Below are positions 10,934 to 19,880 of a DNA stretch of 33,553 nt, in pieces. The stretch spans positions 1 through 33,553 of the forward strand of contig SVSW01000013.1 in assembly GCA_015064095.1 (NCBI GenBank). The letters run 5' to 3'. Within the stretch, counting starts at the first letter, position 1; each line of letters starts with the position of its first letter. This stretch comes from Oscillospiraceae bacterium. GTDB lineage: Bacteria > Bacillota > Clostridia > Oscillospirales > CAG-272. Below the pieces are notes generated by a model. That model was not told the origin of the DNA. It did not search any database and saw only the letters and a list, made by a program, of their open reading frames with translations. The translations under genes were made by a program, and so were the position numbers.

Positions 10934-11815
10934 ATGAAAAAGATACTTATAACGGGTGCGGGCAGCTATATCGGCACATCGTTTGAGAAATATATAAATT
11001 TGAATTATCCCGATGATTATTCCGTTGACACGGTTGACATGCTTGACGGATCATGGAGAGAAAAAGATTTTTCAGGATATGATTGTGTATTTCATGTTGC
11101 CGGTATCGCTCATGCAGACGTGGGCAATGTTTCGGACGAAACGCGGGCACTTTACTATAAGGTCAACACGGATCTGACCGTTGAGACCGCGAAAAAAGCA
11201 AAGGAAAGCTCGGTTGCGCAGTTTATTTTCATGAGCTCTGCCATAGTGTACGGTGACAGCGCGCCTATCGGAAAAAATAAGACAATAAAGAAGGATACGT
11301 CACCCGAGCCTTCAAACTTTTACGGTGACAGCAAGATGCAAGCCGAAAACGGCATACTGCCCTTGCAGGACGAAGCTTTCCGTGTCGTTGTTTTGCGTCC
11401 GCCAATGATATACGGGCAGGGTAGCCGAGGAAATTATCCCGTGCTTTCAAAATTCGCAAGAAAGCTGCCGATATTCCCGTATGTAAAAAACGAAAGATCC
11501 ATGCTCTACGTTGAAAATCTTTGTGAATTCGTGCGCCTTATGGTCGATAATAATGAGAGTGGCATTTTCCACCCTCAAAATGCAGAGTACAGCAACACCT
11601 CCGAGCTTGTAAAGATGATCGCAGAGGCTCGTGGGAAAAAGATACTTCTTGTCAAGGGCTTCGCCTGGGCGCTTAAGCTCATGAGCCGTATGACAGGTCT
11701 TATCAACAAGGCGTTCGGAAACATGAGCTATGATATGACGATCAGCGAGTATAAGGATAATTACAGAATTTTTGATTTGAAGGACAGCATAAAAAGGACT
11801 GAAAAAGACATATGA
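10934..11815 (+). CDS. NAD-dependent sugar epimerase/dehydratase (extended SDR)
   Basis: This 293-residue extended short-chain dehydrogenase/reductase has the NAD-binding ILITGAGSYIG (residues 4-14), SSAIVYGDS and the catalytic Y130-x3-K134 (YGDSK). The second half resembles nucleotide-sugar 4-epimerases (RPPMIYGQGSRGNY). Members of this group next to an initiating sugar transferase and a WbuB-like glycosyltransferase often act as UDP-GlcNAc/GalNAc 4-epimerases or QuiNAc-type 4-reductases; which one is not clear. The ATG at 10934 (GGTGA before it) is chosen over the TTG at 10922. It overlaps the next gene by ATGA. Confidence 0.85.
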   Translation: MKKILITGAGSYIGTSFEKYINLNYPDDYSVDTVDMLDGSWREKDFSGYDCVFHVAGIAHADVGNVSDETRALYYKVNTDLTVETAKKAKESSVAQFIFMSSAIVYGDSAPIGKNKTIKKDTSPEPSNFYGDSKMQAENGILPLQDEAFRVVVLRPPMIYGQGSRGNYPVLSKFARKLPIFPYVKNERSMLYVENLCEFVRLMVDNNESGIFHPQNAEYSNTSELVKMIAEARGKKILLVKGFAWALKLMSRMTGLINKAFGNMSYDMTISEYKDNYRIFDLKDSIKRTEKDI

Positions 11816-12996
11816 AGATACTTGTTGTTTCTCAGTATTTCTATCCCGAGAACTTTAGGGTCAACGCCCTTTGCGAGGAGCTTGTTCGCCGCGGACACGA
11901 TGTGACCGTGCTGACGGGATATCCTCAGTATCCTCAGGGAAAGATATATGACGGTTATGGCTTCGGAGTGCCGTACGAAAAAGAGTGGAACGGAGTTAAG
12001 ATAGAGCGCGTTAAGGTCAGGCCGCGCGGAAAAACGCCCGTCGGTCTTTTGCTCAACTGCTATACTTTTGTGAGCCAAGGCAAAAAATGGGTCAGAAAAT
12101 GCAAAGAGAAATTCGATGCGGTCTATGTTTTTGAGGTCTCACCCGTCACCGTCGGCTTGCCTGCGGTGGCGTATAAAAAGAAATTCGGCACGCCCGTTTA
12201 CTTTAATGTTCAGGACCTTTGGCCCGAAAACGTTGAGATCGTGCTCGGAATTCACAGTAAGCTTATAATCGGAGCTATAAATAAGATAGTCGATAAGATA
12301 TATTCGGCGAGTGACAAGATACTTTGCTCTTCAAATTCGTTCGTTGAAAACATCGCGGCACGCGGCGTTTCGAGGGACAAGCTCGTATTTTGGCCACAGT
12401 TTTGTAATGAGCCACAGCTTGACGGAGCCGAAAAGCCCGATTGCTATTCCGATGAATTTTTCAATATCGTGTTCACGGGTAATATCGGTGAGGCTCAGGG
12501 ACTTGATCTGCTTGCCGATGCCGCTGCCAAGCTTCGGGATACAAATGTTCGGTGGTTTCTCGTCGGTGACGGCAGAGCGAGAGAAAATCTTGAGAATTAC
12601 GTTGACGAGAACGGGCTTACCGATACGGTGAAATTTGTCGGCAGGGTCTCGGAAAACGAGGCGAACAGATATATTCATTTTGCGGATTGCGCTTATCTTT
12701 CATTCAAGAACAACAGGCTTTTTGATATGACTTTGCCGGCAAAGCTTCAGTCATATATGGCGTGCGGCACGCCGATACTTGCGGCGGCAGGGGGCGAGAG
12801 CGCCCGCGTTGTTAAAGAGGCTCAGTGCGGATTTGTGTGCGAGCAAAATGCAGAAAAGCTTGCCGAAACGGTCAGAAACGAGGTCTTGGTATCGGACGGG
12901 CTTGCGCTTATGAGAAAAAAATCAAGAGAGTATTTTGAAAATAATTTCACAAAGGAGCTCGTTGTCGGTCGCCTTGAAGAAATGATGAAAGAATAA
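11812..12996 (+). CDS. Glycosyltransferase family 4, WbuB-like (FucNAc transferase)
   Basis: This 394-residue GT-B enzyme has an N-terminal domain starting MKILVVSQYFYPENFRVNALCEELVRRGHDVTVLTGYPQYPQGKIYDGYG, the hallmark of the WbuB group that transfers N-acetyl-L-fucosamine to a lipid-linked acceptor. The C-terminal nucleotide-sugar domain has FTGNIGEAQGLDLL, LVGDGRARENL and a PAKLQSYMACGTPIL segment with the E-x7-E-type site weakly conserved. The FucNAc assignment fits capE-capF-capG later in the same operon, which make UDP-L-FucNAc. It acts on the cytoplasmic face of the membrane. Its start overlaps the preceding stop (ATGA). Confidence 0.88.
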   Translation: MKILVVSQYFYPENFRVNALCEELVRRGHDVTVLTGYPQYPQGKIYDGYGFGVPYEKEWNGVKIERVKVRPRGKTPVGLLLNCYTFVSQGKKWVRKCKEKFDAVYVFEVSPVTVGLPAVAYKKKFGTPVYFNVQDLWPENVEIVLGIHSKLIIGAINKIVDKIYSASDKILCSSNSFVENIAARGVSRDKLVFWPQFCNEPQLDGAEKPDCYSDEFFNIVFTGNIGEAQGLDLLADAAAKLRDTNVRWFLVGDGRARENLENYVDENGLTDTVKFVGRVSENEANRYIHFADCAYLSFKNNRLFDMTLPAKLQSYMACGTPILAAAGGESARVVKEAQCGFVCEQNAEKLAETVRNEVLVSDGLALMRKKSREYFENNFTKELVVGRLEEMMKE

Positions 12997-13015
12997 AGTT
13001 ACGGAGTTTTGATAT

Positions 13016-14143
13016 ATGCGAGTTTTACTTATAAATTCGGTTTGCGGTATAAGAAGCACCGGAAGAATATGTACCGATATTGCGAATGCACTTTCCGCCG
13101 AGGGTCATGAGGTCAAAATCGCGTACGGACGCGAAACAGTGCCGGAAAAATATCAAAAATACGCAGTTAAGATCGGTAACGGCACCGATCAGAAGCTCCA
13201 CGGTGTGCTCACTCGCGTTTTTGATAAGCACGGCTTCGGTTCGAAAAAAGTGACCGCGGATTTCCTTGAATGGGCGGAAAAATATGACCCCGATATTTTA
13301 TGGCTGCATAATATTCATGGGTATTATATAAATATCGAAATGCTCTTTAAATGGATAAAAACGCGCCCCGATATGCAGGTCAAATGGACGTTGCACGATT
13401 GCTGGGCGTTTACGGGTCATTGCTCGCATTTCGCCTTTGCAAAGTGCAATAAGTGGAAGGAGCACTGCGAAAGCTGTCCGCAGAAGGGAATGTATCCTAC
13501 AAGCCTTCTTAAAGATAACAGCTATGATAATTTCGAACGCAAAAAAGCCGCTTTTACGGGAGTTCGAAATATGACGCTCATAACTCCGTCAAAATGGCTT
13601 GGGGATCTTGTGTCCGAGAGCTTTTTGGGAGAGTACCCCGTTGAGGTAAAATATAATACGATAGATACGTCCGTATTTAAGCCCACTCCAAGTGATTTCA
13701 GAAAAAAATATGGGCTTGAAGATAAAAAGATCATACTCGGTGTTGCCAGCGCATGGAGCGAGCGCAAGGGACTTTATGATTTTATCAAGCTTTCCTCGAT
13801 GCTTGACGAAAATTATACCATAGTGCTTGTCGGATTGACCGAAAAGCAGCTTGAGGAGCTTCCCGAAGGCATAATGGGAATAAGACGAACTAACAGCGTG
13901 CAAGAGCTCGCCGAAATATATACGGCGGCAGACGTGTTCTTTAATCCCACGTATGAGGATAATTACCCAACGACCAATTTGGAGGCTCAGGCTTGCAACA
14001 CGCCGTGCGTAACGTACAGAACGGGCGGAAGCGTTGAGTCTGTGCCTGCCGAAAACGTGATAGAGCAGGGCGAGCTTGAGGCTTTTATTGCACTGCTTTC
14101 ATCAGAGCTTTCAGTCAATGAGATCTTTGGTGGGGGAAAATAA
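13016..14143 (+). CDS. Glycosyltransferase family 4
   Basis: This 375-residue GT-B glycosyltransferase has an N-terminal MRVLLINSVCGIRSTGRICTDIANALSAEGHEV and the stretch WLHNIHGYYINIEMLFKWI...WTLHDCWAFTGHCSHFAFAKC, with a cluster of cysteines (KCNKWKEHCESCPQKGMYP) seen in WcaC/colanic-type enzymes that may bind metal. The donor-binding C-terminal domain includes GVASAWSERKGLYDFI and FFNPTYEDNYPTTNLEAQACNTPCVTY, with the E-x7-E-like catalytic area. Acceptor and donor cannot be told. It has a poor ribosome binding site (TACGGAG) 19 nt after the previous stop. The polymerase gene starts with no gap. Confidence 0.88.
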   Translation: MRVLLINSVCGIRSTGRICTDIANALSAEGHEVKIAYGRETVPEKYQKYAVKIGNGTDQKLHGVLTRVFDKHGFGSKKVTADFLEWAEKYDPDILWLHNIHGYYINIEMLFKWIKTRPDMQVKWTLHDCWAFTGHCSHFAFAKCNKWKEHCESCPQKGMYPTSLLKDNSYDNFERKKAAFTGVRNMTLITPSKWLGDLVSESFLGEYPVEVKYNTIDTSVFKPTPSDFRKKYGLEDKKIILGVASAWSERKGLYDFIKLSSMLDENYTIVLVGLTEKQLEELPEGIMGIRRTNSVQELAEIYTAADVFFNPTYEDNYPTTNLEAQACNTPCVTYRTGGSVESVPAENVIEQGELEAFIALLSSELSVNEIFGGGK

Positions 14144-15247
14144 ATGACAGTATACATTGTTTTATTGGGGATACTTTTTGTTTTTACGATGCTTTATGAC
14201 AGAAAGTTCTCCGGAAAGCAAAAGAAATCGGCGCTTAGGCTGTGCGGATTTCTCATGTTCGTGCTGTTTTTGGTGGCTGCGCTTCGAAGAAATGTCGGAA
14301 CGGATTACGCTAACTATAAACAGGCCTTTGAGTATTATTTAGCCGGAATAAACCCGACTTGGTTCAATTTTGAGGAGGGCTTCGTTTTCCTCATTAAGCT
14401 GTTTACGGGGCTTAAGCTCGATATTCAGATCTGGTTCGCGGCCTTCGCCGGCATCAGTATGTATTTTACGTTCAGAAGCTATAAAAAAAGCTCACTCAAC
14501 GTAATGTTCAGCGTATATCTCTATTTTGCTCTTTATTTCTATTTCGGATCGCTGAACGTAGTAAGGCAGTTTATTGCGCTTTCGTTTGTGCTTTGCGCGA
14601 TCGGGGCATTGATAAAGAAGCAATATTTTAAATATATCGTTTGGATATTGCTTGCAAGCCTTTTCCACACCACGGCGCTGATCATGCTGCCTTTTGCACT
14701 GATCGCAGCACACAAGTCACGGATACCCGCATATGTTTGGGCAGGCCTTTCGGTGCTTTTTGTGGCGTTTTTCGCGAAGCCTCTTATGAGCTTTCTTGCA
14801 ATGCTGCTCCCGAAATACGCGGCATATCTCAATTATAGCGGCGGAGGAGCAAGCGTTAATCTTATAATATCGGTCGCAACGCTTTTGTTGCTTGATCTTG
14901 CAGGAAAAAGGATTCAACGCATGGACACGCTGCCGCAGATCGGAAACGAGCTGTATTCAGATCGCAAGAACGTTAACCGAATGATGGCAATATTTGAAAA
15001 CGCAAGCATTTTCAGCATTTGCTTTTATTCTCTGGCATCAACAAATACGCTGTTTTCAAGAATTGCGATGTATTTTTACATTGTCGGCACGCTGTCTATT
15101 CCTTTTGCCGTCTATTTCGCTTTCGGCAAACGAAAAGGTCTTGCTAAATTTACTATATGCTTGATATGCGCTGCGGTATGTGTCTATTATCTGATGGGTA
15201 ACAACTCGGGCGTTGTGCCTTATGACTGGATATTTACTCAAAGTTAA
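14144..15247 (+). CDS. EpsG-like polysaccharide polymerase (Wzy)
   Basis: This 367-residue integral membrane protein has about ten hydrophobic segments. It has the EpsG/Wzy-like opening with RRNVGTDYANYKQAFEYYLAG (the DYxxY motif after the second segment), FEEGFVFLIKLF, and a central GSLNVVRQFIALSFVLCAIGALIKKQ with the arginine-rich polymerase motif VRQ. It probably joins lipid-linked repeat units on the outer face of the membrane. The ATG follows GGTGGGGG directly after the glycosyltransferase stop. Together with the flippase at 16242 it makes the operon Wzx/Wzy-dependent. Confidence 0.86.
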   Translation: MTVYIVLLGILFVFTMLYDRKFSGKQKKSALRLCGFLMFVLFLVAALRRNVGTDYANYKQAFEYYLAGINPTWFNFEEGFVFLIKLFTGLKLDIQIWFAAFAGISMYFTFRSYKKSSLNVMFSVYLYFALYFYFGSLNVVRQFIALSFVLCAIGALIKKQYFKYIVWILLASLFHTTALIMLPFALIAAHKSRIPAYVWAGLSVLFVAFFAKPLMSFLAMLLPKYAAYLNYSGGGASVNLIISVATLLLLDLAGKRIQRMDTLPQIGNELYSDRKNVNRMMAIFENASIFSICFYSLASTNTLFSRIAMYFYIVGTLSIPFAVYFAFGKRKGLAKFTICLICAAVCVYYLMGNNSGVVPYDWIFTQS

Positions 15248-15273
15248 TTCAAAGAACCAAGGGAGAACGGATT

Positions 15274-16245
15274 TTGGATAATAAGATAATGGTCAGTGTG
15301 TACTGCACTGCGTACAATCATCGGGATTATATAAGAAAATGCCTTGAGGGCTTCGTAAATCAGAAAACAAATTTTGCATTTGAGATTATAGTTAACGATG
15401 ATCTGTCGAAAGACGGTACTGCCGATATAATACGGGAATTTGAAGAAAAATATCCCGATATCATGAGACCCATATATCAAACCGAAAATCAGTATTCGCA
15501 GAATATTTCCATATTTTTTAATCACTTTCTGCCGCGCGCGAGGGGAAAATATTTTGCCATTTGCGAGGGCGACGATTATTGGACCGATGAATATAAGCTC
15601 CAAAAGCAATTTGACGCTATGGAGGCTCACCCCGAAATCAATATCTGCGCTCACGCGGTCGAGCAGATAAATGTGAGAACAGGCAAGACGATAGCGATCA
15701 TCGCGCCGAGGGAAAAAAGCACGGTGATTCCCACCGAGGACGTTATATTCGGCGGCGGCGGCTTCGTTGGCACGAACTCTCTGTTCTTGCGAACCGATGT
15801 TTACAGAAATGCTCCGGAATTTTTCAAGAATTTCGCGTATGATTACACATTTCAAATACTCGGTTCTCTCGGTGGAGGTATGCTTTATATCTCGGACTGT
15901 ATGTCCGTATACAATTATCTCACGGCAGGCTCTTACAGCGAGCGTCGCGAAAAGCAAGCCAAGGAAATGGCAAAAAGCTTCAATGAGAGCTGCATAAAAA
16001 TGCTAAACTCGCTGAACGAATATACTGACGGTAGGTACGAAAAAGCGATCGAAGAAACTCTGCTTTTGCGTGAAATGAGCGCTTTGGCGGAGGATCACAA
16101 ATTCAAGGAATTAAAGGATCCCAAATACAGATCCGTATATAAAAAGCTGCCGATCTCAAAAAGGGTGAAGATGCGTATCAAGGCGATGTCCCCCGCGCTG
16201 ACGAGGTTCGTTCGTAAGTATATACGGAAAGGGGGCTCGCGATGA
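15274..16245 (+). CDS. Glycosyltransferase family 2
   Basis: This 323-residue GT-A enzyme begins VSVYCTAYNHRDYIRKCLEGFVNQKTNFAFEIIVNDDLSKDGT (nucleotide binding) and has ICEGDDYW at residues 97-103, the metal/donor motif in place of DxD. The C-terminal region is helical and charged, ending in a basic tail (RMRIKAMSPALTRFVRKYIRKGG) likely to sit on the membrane. The start is TTG with GGGAGA 7-8 nt upstream, and no better ATG exists before the conserved strand. It overlaps the flippase gene by ATGA. Donor sugar unknown. Confidence 0.88.
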   Translation: MDNKIMVSVYCTAYNHRDYIRKCLEGFVNQKTNFAFEIIVNDDLSKDGTADIIREFEEKYPDIMRPIYQTENQYSQNISIFFNHFLPRARGKYFAICEGDDYWTDEYKLQKQFDAMEAHPEINICAHAVEQINVRTGKTIAIIAPREKSTVIPTEDVIFGGGGFVGTNSLFLRTDVYRNAPEFFKNFAYDYTFQILGSLGGGMLYISDCMSVYNYLTAGSYSERREKQAKEMAKSFNESCIKMLNSLNEYTDGRYEKAIEETLLLREMSALAEDHKFKELKDPKYRSVYKKLPISKRVKMRIKAMSPALTRFVRKYIRKGGSR

Positions 16246-17696
16246 GGAGCACAAAAAGCGTTATCACTAATTTTTCTTGGCGTCTTGCCGAGAGAATAGG
16301 AGCGCAGGGAATAACCTTCGTTGTCGGAATTGTTCTTGCAAGGCTTCTCGGCCCCGAGGCATACGGAACGATCGCGTTGGTCACGGTGTTTACGACCATT
16401 TTGCAGGTCTTTGCAGACAGCGGACTCGGAACTGCTTTGGTGCAAAAAAAGGATTCCGATGACACGGATTTTTCATCTGTTCTGTTTTTCAATATACCGT
16501 TTTGCCTTGCTTTATATATCATAATGTTTTTTGCGGCACCGCTTATCGCCGCGTTTTACGAAAACGATTCGCTGATACCGATAATTCGCGTTTTGTGTCT
16601 TACCGTTTTGGTGTCAGGTGTCAGAAACATACTGCAAGCCTATGTTTCAAAGAATTTTCTTTTCAAGAATTTCTTTTTCGCCACGCTTTGCGGCACGGTT
16701 GCTGCGGGTGCTGTCGGTATAGGAATGGCTTATCTAGGCTACGGAGTGTGGGCGCTTGTTGCGCAGCAGCTCACAAATTCGGTCGTCGGAACCGTTATGC
16801 TTGCAATCGTTATAAGATGGAGACCTAAGCTTGCGTTTTCGCTCCGCCGCCTCGGCGGACTGGTTAAATTCGGCTGGAAGCTTTTGCTTTCATCTCTTAT
16901 AGATACGGTCTACACGGACCTTACACAGCTCGTCATAGGCAAGGTCTACACAACGGCTGATCTTGCGTATTACAATAAGGGAAACGACCTGCCTCGAATG
17001 GCAACAACAGCTATAAATTCATCTATCGACAGCGTGCTCCTTCCCACTCTGTCCGAAGCGCAGGACGATACGGAGCGCTTAAAGGCAATGGCTCGACGCG
17101 CGATCCGCACGGGCACATATATAATAGCTCCGATGATGATAGGATTCGTGGCGTGCGCCGAGCCTTTCGTTCGTGTGCTGCTGGGGGAGAGGTGGCTTGA
17201 CAGCGTATTCTTTTTGAGAATTTTCTGTATAGCTTATATGTTTTACCCGATCCATACATCTAATCTTAACGCCATCAAGGCTTTGGGACGCAGCGATTGG
17301 TTTTTGAAGCTTGAGATCGCAAAAAAGCTCGTGGGCATTACTTTGCTTGTATCCACAATGTTTATAAGCGTTCGCGCCATGGCGTACAGCGTTATTATAT
17401 CAACGGTAACAAGCCTTTTGATAAATACGTTCCCAAACAGAAAGCTTTTGAAATACAGCTTCATTGCACAGATCAAGGATATTCTTCCTAATTTAGGGTT
17501 AGCTGTGGCAATGGGTATCCCCGTTTATTTCATGCAGTATATTCCGATACCGGCTATTGCGGTCTTGGCATTGCAGATTATAACCGGAGTTGTGCTGTAT
17601 ATTGCTTTGTCGGTGATATTCAAGAATGAAACGTTCTTTTATATTCTCAATATTGCCAAGGGCTTTCTTAAAAGAAGCGAAAAGGAGACAACATGA
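16242..17696 (+). CDS. Polysaccharide flippase (Wzx/WzxC-like, MOP superfamily)
   Basis: This 484-residue integral membrane protein has 12-14 predicted segments and the polysaccharide transport opening: SWRLAERIGAQGITFVVGIVLARLLGPEAYGTIALV, FADSGLGTALVQKKD, then YVSKNFLFKNFFFATL. These are typical of the WzxC/PST subgroup that moves undecaprenyl-linked repeat units across the membrane. Conserved loops DLTQLVIGKVYTTADLAYYNKGNDLPRMATTAINSSIDSVLLPTLS match this subgroup closely. It overlaps the genes on both sides by ATGA, so translation is coupled. Confidence 0.93.
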   Translation: MRSTKSVITNFSWRLAERIGAQGITFVVGIVLARLLGPEAYGTIALVTVFTTILQVFADSGLGTALVQKKDSDDTDFSSVLFFNIPFCLALYIIMFFAAPLIAAFYENDSLIPIIRVLCLTVLVSGVRNILQAYVSKNFLFKNFFFATLCGTVAAGAVGIGMAYLGYGVWALVAQQLTNSVVGTVMLAIVIRWRPKLAFSLRRLGGLVKFGWKLLLSSLIDTVYTDLTQLVIGKVYTTADLAYYNKGNDLPRMATTAINSSIDSVLLPTLSEAQDDTERLKAMARRAIRTGTYIIAPMMIGFVACAEPFVRVLLGERWLDSVFFLRIFCIAYMFYPIHTSNLNAIKALGRSDWFLKLEIAKKLVGITLLVSTMFISVRAMAYSVIISTVTSLLINTFPNRKLLKYSFIAQIKDILPNLGLAVAMGIPVYFMQYIPIPAIAVLALQIITGVVLYIALSVIFKNETFFYILNIAKGFLKRSEKETT

Positions 17697-18886
17697 AAAA
17701 AGTTTTATTGCTCGGCGGATCGCGCTATCTGCGCCCTGTTATCAAGGCGATCCATGAGCTTGGATATTATGCTATAACCTGTGATTATTTGCCAGATAAT
17801 TATGCGCATAGGTATGCTGACGAATATCATAACGTAAGCATTCTCGATAAAGAGGCGGTGCTTGAGCTGGCGCGAGATCTCGCAGTTGACGGCGTTATGT
17901 CGTTTGCGTGCGACCCCGGTGTGACCACCGCCGCGTACGTTGCGGAAAAATTAGGATTGCCCACGCACCCGTACAGATCCGTTCAGATATTGCAGAACAA
18001 GGCGCTTTTCCGCGACTTTTTGGCAGAAAACGGATTTAACGTACCGAAGGCAAGGGGATATACGGATATTTTTGAGGCAGTAAACGATGCGGATATTTTC
18101 TCGTGGCCCGTTATCGTTAAGCCGACGGATTCTGCCGGAAGCAAGGGCGTGACAAAGGTTGAGGACAAAAAGGATCTTCGAGCAAGCATAGAATATGCTT
18201 TGAGCTTTTCACACTCAAACGAATTTATAATAGAAGAATTCATTGAAAAGAAGGGCGACTCCTCCGATACCGATTGCTTCAGCGTCAACGGAGAGCTGGT
18301 GTTTGCTTCGTTTGACAATCAAAAATTCGACACGAATGCGGACAACCCGTATACTCCCGCGGCATATACCTGGCCGAGCGAGATGAGCCCCGAAAATCAA
18401 GCCGTTCTTCGCTCGGAGCTGCAAAGACTTATAAGGCTTCTCGATCTCAACACCTCTATATATAACGTTGAAACGAGAGAAAGCACGAACGGCAAGCCGT
18501 ATATAATGGAATTTTCACCGCGCGGCGGCGGAAACAGGCTTGCTGAGATACTTGAATATGCAACTGGAACGGAGCTTGTCAAAAATGCAGTCCGCGCCGC
18601 AGTCGGCGACGAGATACCGCCCATGAGCGATCCCGTTTATAACGGATTTTGGGCTGAAATAATTTTGCATGCGGACAAGGACGGAAAATTCAAGAAGCTC
18701 TCGGTTGATGATGAAACGAAGCCATATGTGTTTGAGACCGATCTTTGGGTCGAGCCGGGCGATGAAGTCCACGCTTTCACTGCCGCGAACTTCGCGATCG
18801 GAACGCTCGTGCTCCGCTTTGATGACAGGGAGACCATGAACCGCATAGTCAACAATATTTACGATCACATAGAGGTCGTTGTCTGA
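17693..18886 (+). CDS. ATP-grasp ligase (first of two)
   Basis: This 397-residue protein has an N-terminal Rossmann-like pre-ATP-grasp domain (KKVLLLGGSRYLRPVIKAIHELGYYAITCDY; YAHRYADEYH) followed by an ATP-grasp fold of carbamoyl-phosphate-synthase type: QNKALFRDFLAENGFNVPKA, WPVIVKPTDSAGSKGVTKV (ATP-binding glycine-rich loop), FIIEEFIEKKGDSSDTDCF, and IMEFSPRGGGNRLAEIL carrying the metal-binding glutamate and asparagine. Such enzymes join a carboxylate to an amine or thiol via an acyl-phosphate. In this locus it may attach an amino acid or small acid to a sugar. A second, different ATP-grasp gene lies at 21271. Confidence 0.86.
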   Translation: MKKVLLLGGSRYLRPVIKAIHELGYYAITCDYLPDNYAHRYADEYHNVSILDKEAVLELARDLAVDGVMSFACDPGVTTAAYVAEKLGLPTHPYRSVQILQNKALFRDFLAENGFNVPKARGYTDIFEAVNDADIFSWPVIVKPTDSAGSKGVTKVEDKKDLRASIEYALSFSHSNEFIIEEFIEKKGDSSDTDCFSVNGELVFASFDNQKFDTNADNPYTPAAYTWPSEMSPENQAVLRSELQRLIRLLDLNTSIYNVETRESTNGKPYIMEFSPRGGGNRLAEILEYATGTELVKNAVRAAVGDEIPPMSDPVYNGFWAEIILHADKDGKFKKLSVDDETKPYVFETDLWVEPGDEVHAFTAANFAIGTLVLRFDDRETMNRIVNNIYDHIEVVV

Positions 18887-18901
18887 TCTCGGAGGAAAAT
18901 T

Positions 18902-19858
18902 ATGCGTGAATACGGCGGATATATTGAATTTGAATATTTTTCGGGCAGGGAATACCATGCAGATGCAATCGCGCTTAACAGCGGGCGTCACTGCGTTGAA
19001 TACCTAATAAAAGCAAAAAATATACGCAAGATTTATATGCCGTATTTTTTGTGCGATTCGGTCTTCTTGGTCTGTCAAAGGTTGGGCGTTACGGTTGAGT
19101 ATTATCATATTGATATCAACTTTGATCCTGTTTTTGACAAAACACCGGGGGACGGAGAATGGGTTTATGTCGTGAATTTTTACGGTCAGCTCTCTTGTGC
19201 TCGGCTTGAAAAATTAAAAGAAAAATACAAAAATATTATAGTTGACAATGTTCAGGCGTTTTTCGACAAACCGCTGCCGGGCGTTGATACCTGCTACACC
19301 TGCCGAAAGTTTTTCGGCGTGGCGGACGGCGGTTATCTTTACACGAACGCGCGGCTTTCCGGGGAGCTTGAGCGTGATCTGTCATATGACAGAATGGAAT
19401 TCCTTTTCGGACGCGCAGAGCGCACGGCGAGCGAGTTCTATTCGCAGTATGTAAAAAACAATGATCTTTTCGAGACCGAGCCGCTGAAAAGAATGTCGAA
19501 AACCACGCAAAATTTGATGCGAGGTGTCGATTATGAGCGAATACGTAAGATAAGAACGCAAAATTTTTCGCTTATGCACGAAAAGCTCGGCGCGATCAAC
19601 AAGCTTAAGCTGACCGTTCCCGAGGGCGCGTTTATGTATCCATTGTATATCGAAAACGGCGCGGAAATAAGGAAAAAGCTTCAGGAAAGGAAAATATATA
19701 TTCCGACACTTTGGCCAAACGTATTTGAGCTTTGCCGAGAGGACGAGCTTGAATACGATATGGCAAAAAACATATTGCCCTTGCCGATAGATCAAAGGTA
19801 CGGAAAAGAAGATATAAATGAGATTATAAATGCAGTGCTCTGCATTGTAAAAAAATAA
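18902..19858 (+). CDS. Divergent DegT-like PLP-fold protein
   Basis: This 318-residue protein has the outline of DegT/DnrJ/EryC1 aminotransferases but is short and divergent. NSGRHCVEYLIKAKNIRKIYMPYFLC corresponds to the small-residue substrate pocket, IIVDNVQAFF provides the PLP-nitrogen aspartate (D115), and YTCRKFFGVADGGYLYT has K136 in the place of the Schiff-base lysine of the usual H-x-T-K. Both key residues are thus present, so activity is plausible. A sugar aminotransferase or amino-acid-directed enzyme are both possible. It starts 15 nt after the ATP-grasp gene with GGAGG upstream and is followed by the symporter. Confidence 0.7.
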   Translation: MREYGGYIEFEYFSGREYHADAIALNSGRHCVEYLIKAKNIRKIYMPYFLCDSVFLVCQRLGVTVEYYHIDINFDPVFDKTPGDGEWVYVVNFYGQLSCARLEKLKEKYKNIIVDNVQAFFDKPLPGVDTCYTCRKFFGVADGGYLYTNARLSGELERDLSYDRMEFLFGRAERTASEFYSQYVKNNDLFETEPLKRMSKTTQNLMRGVDYERIRKIRTQNFSLMHEKLGAINKLKLTVPEGAFMYPLYIENGAEIRKKLQERKIYIPTLWPNVFELCREDELEYDMAKNILPLPIDQRYGKEDINEIINAVLCIVKK

Positions 19859-19880
19859 AATCAGAGAAAAGGAAAGAAAA

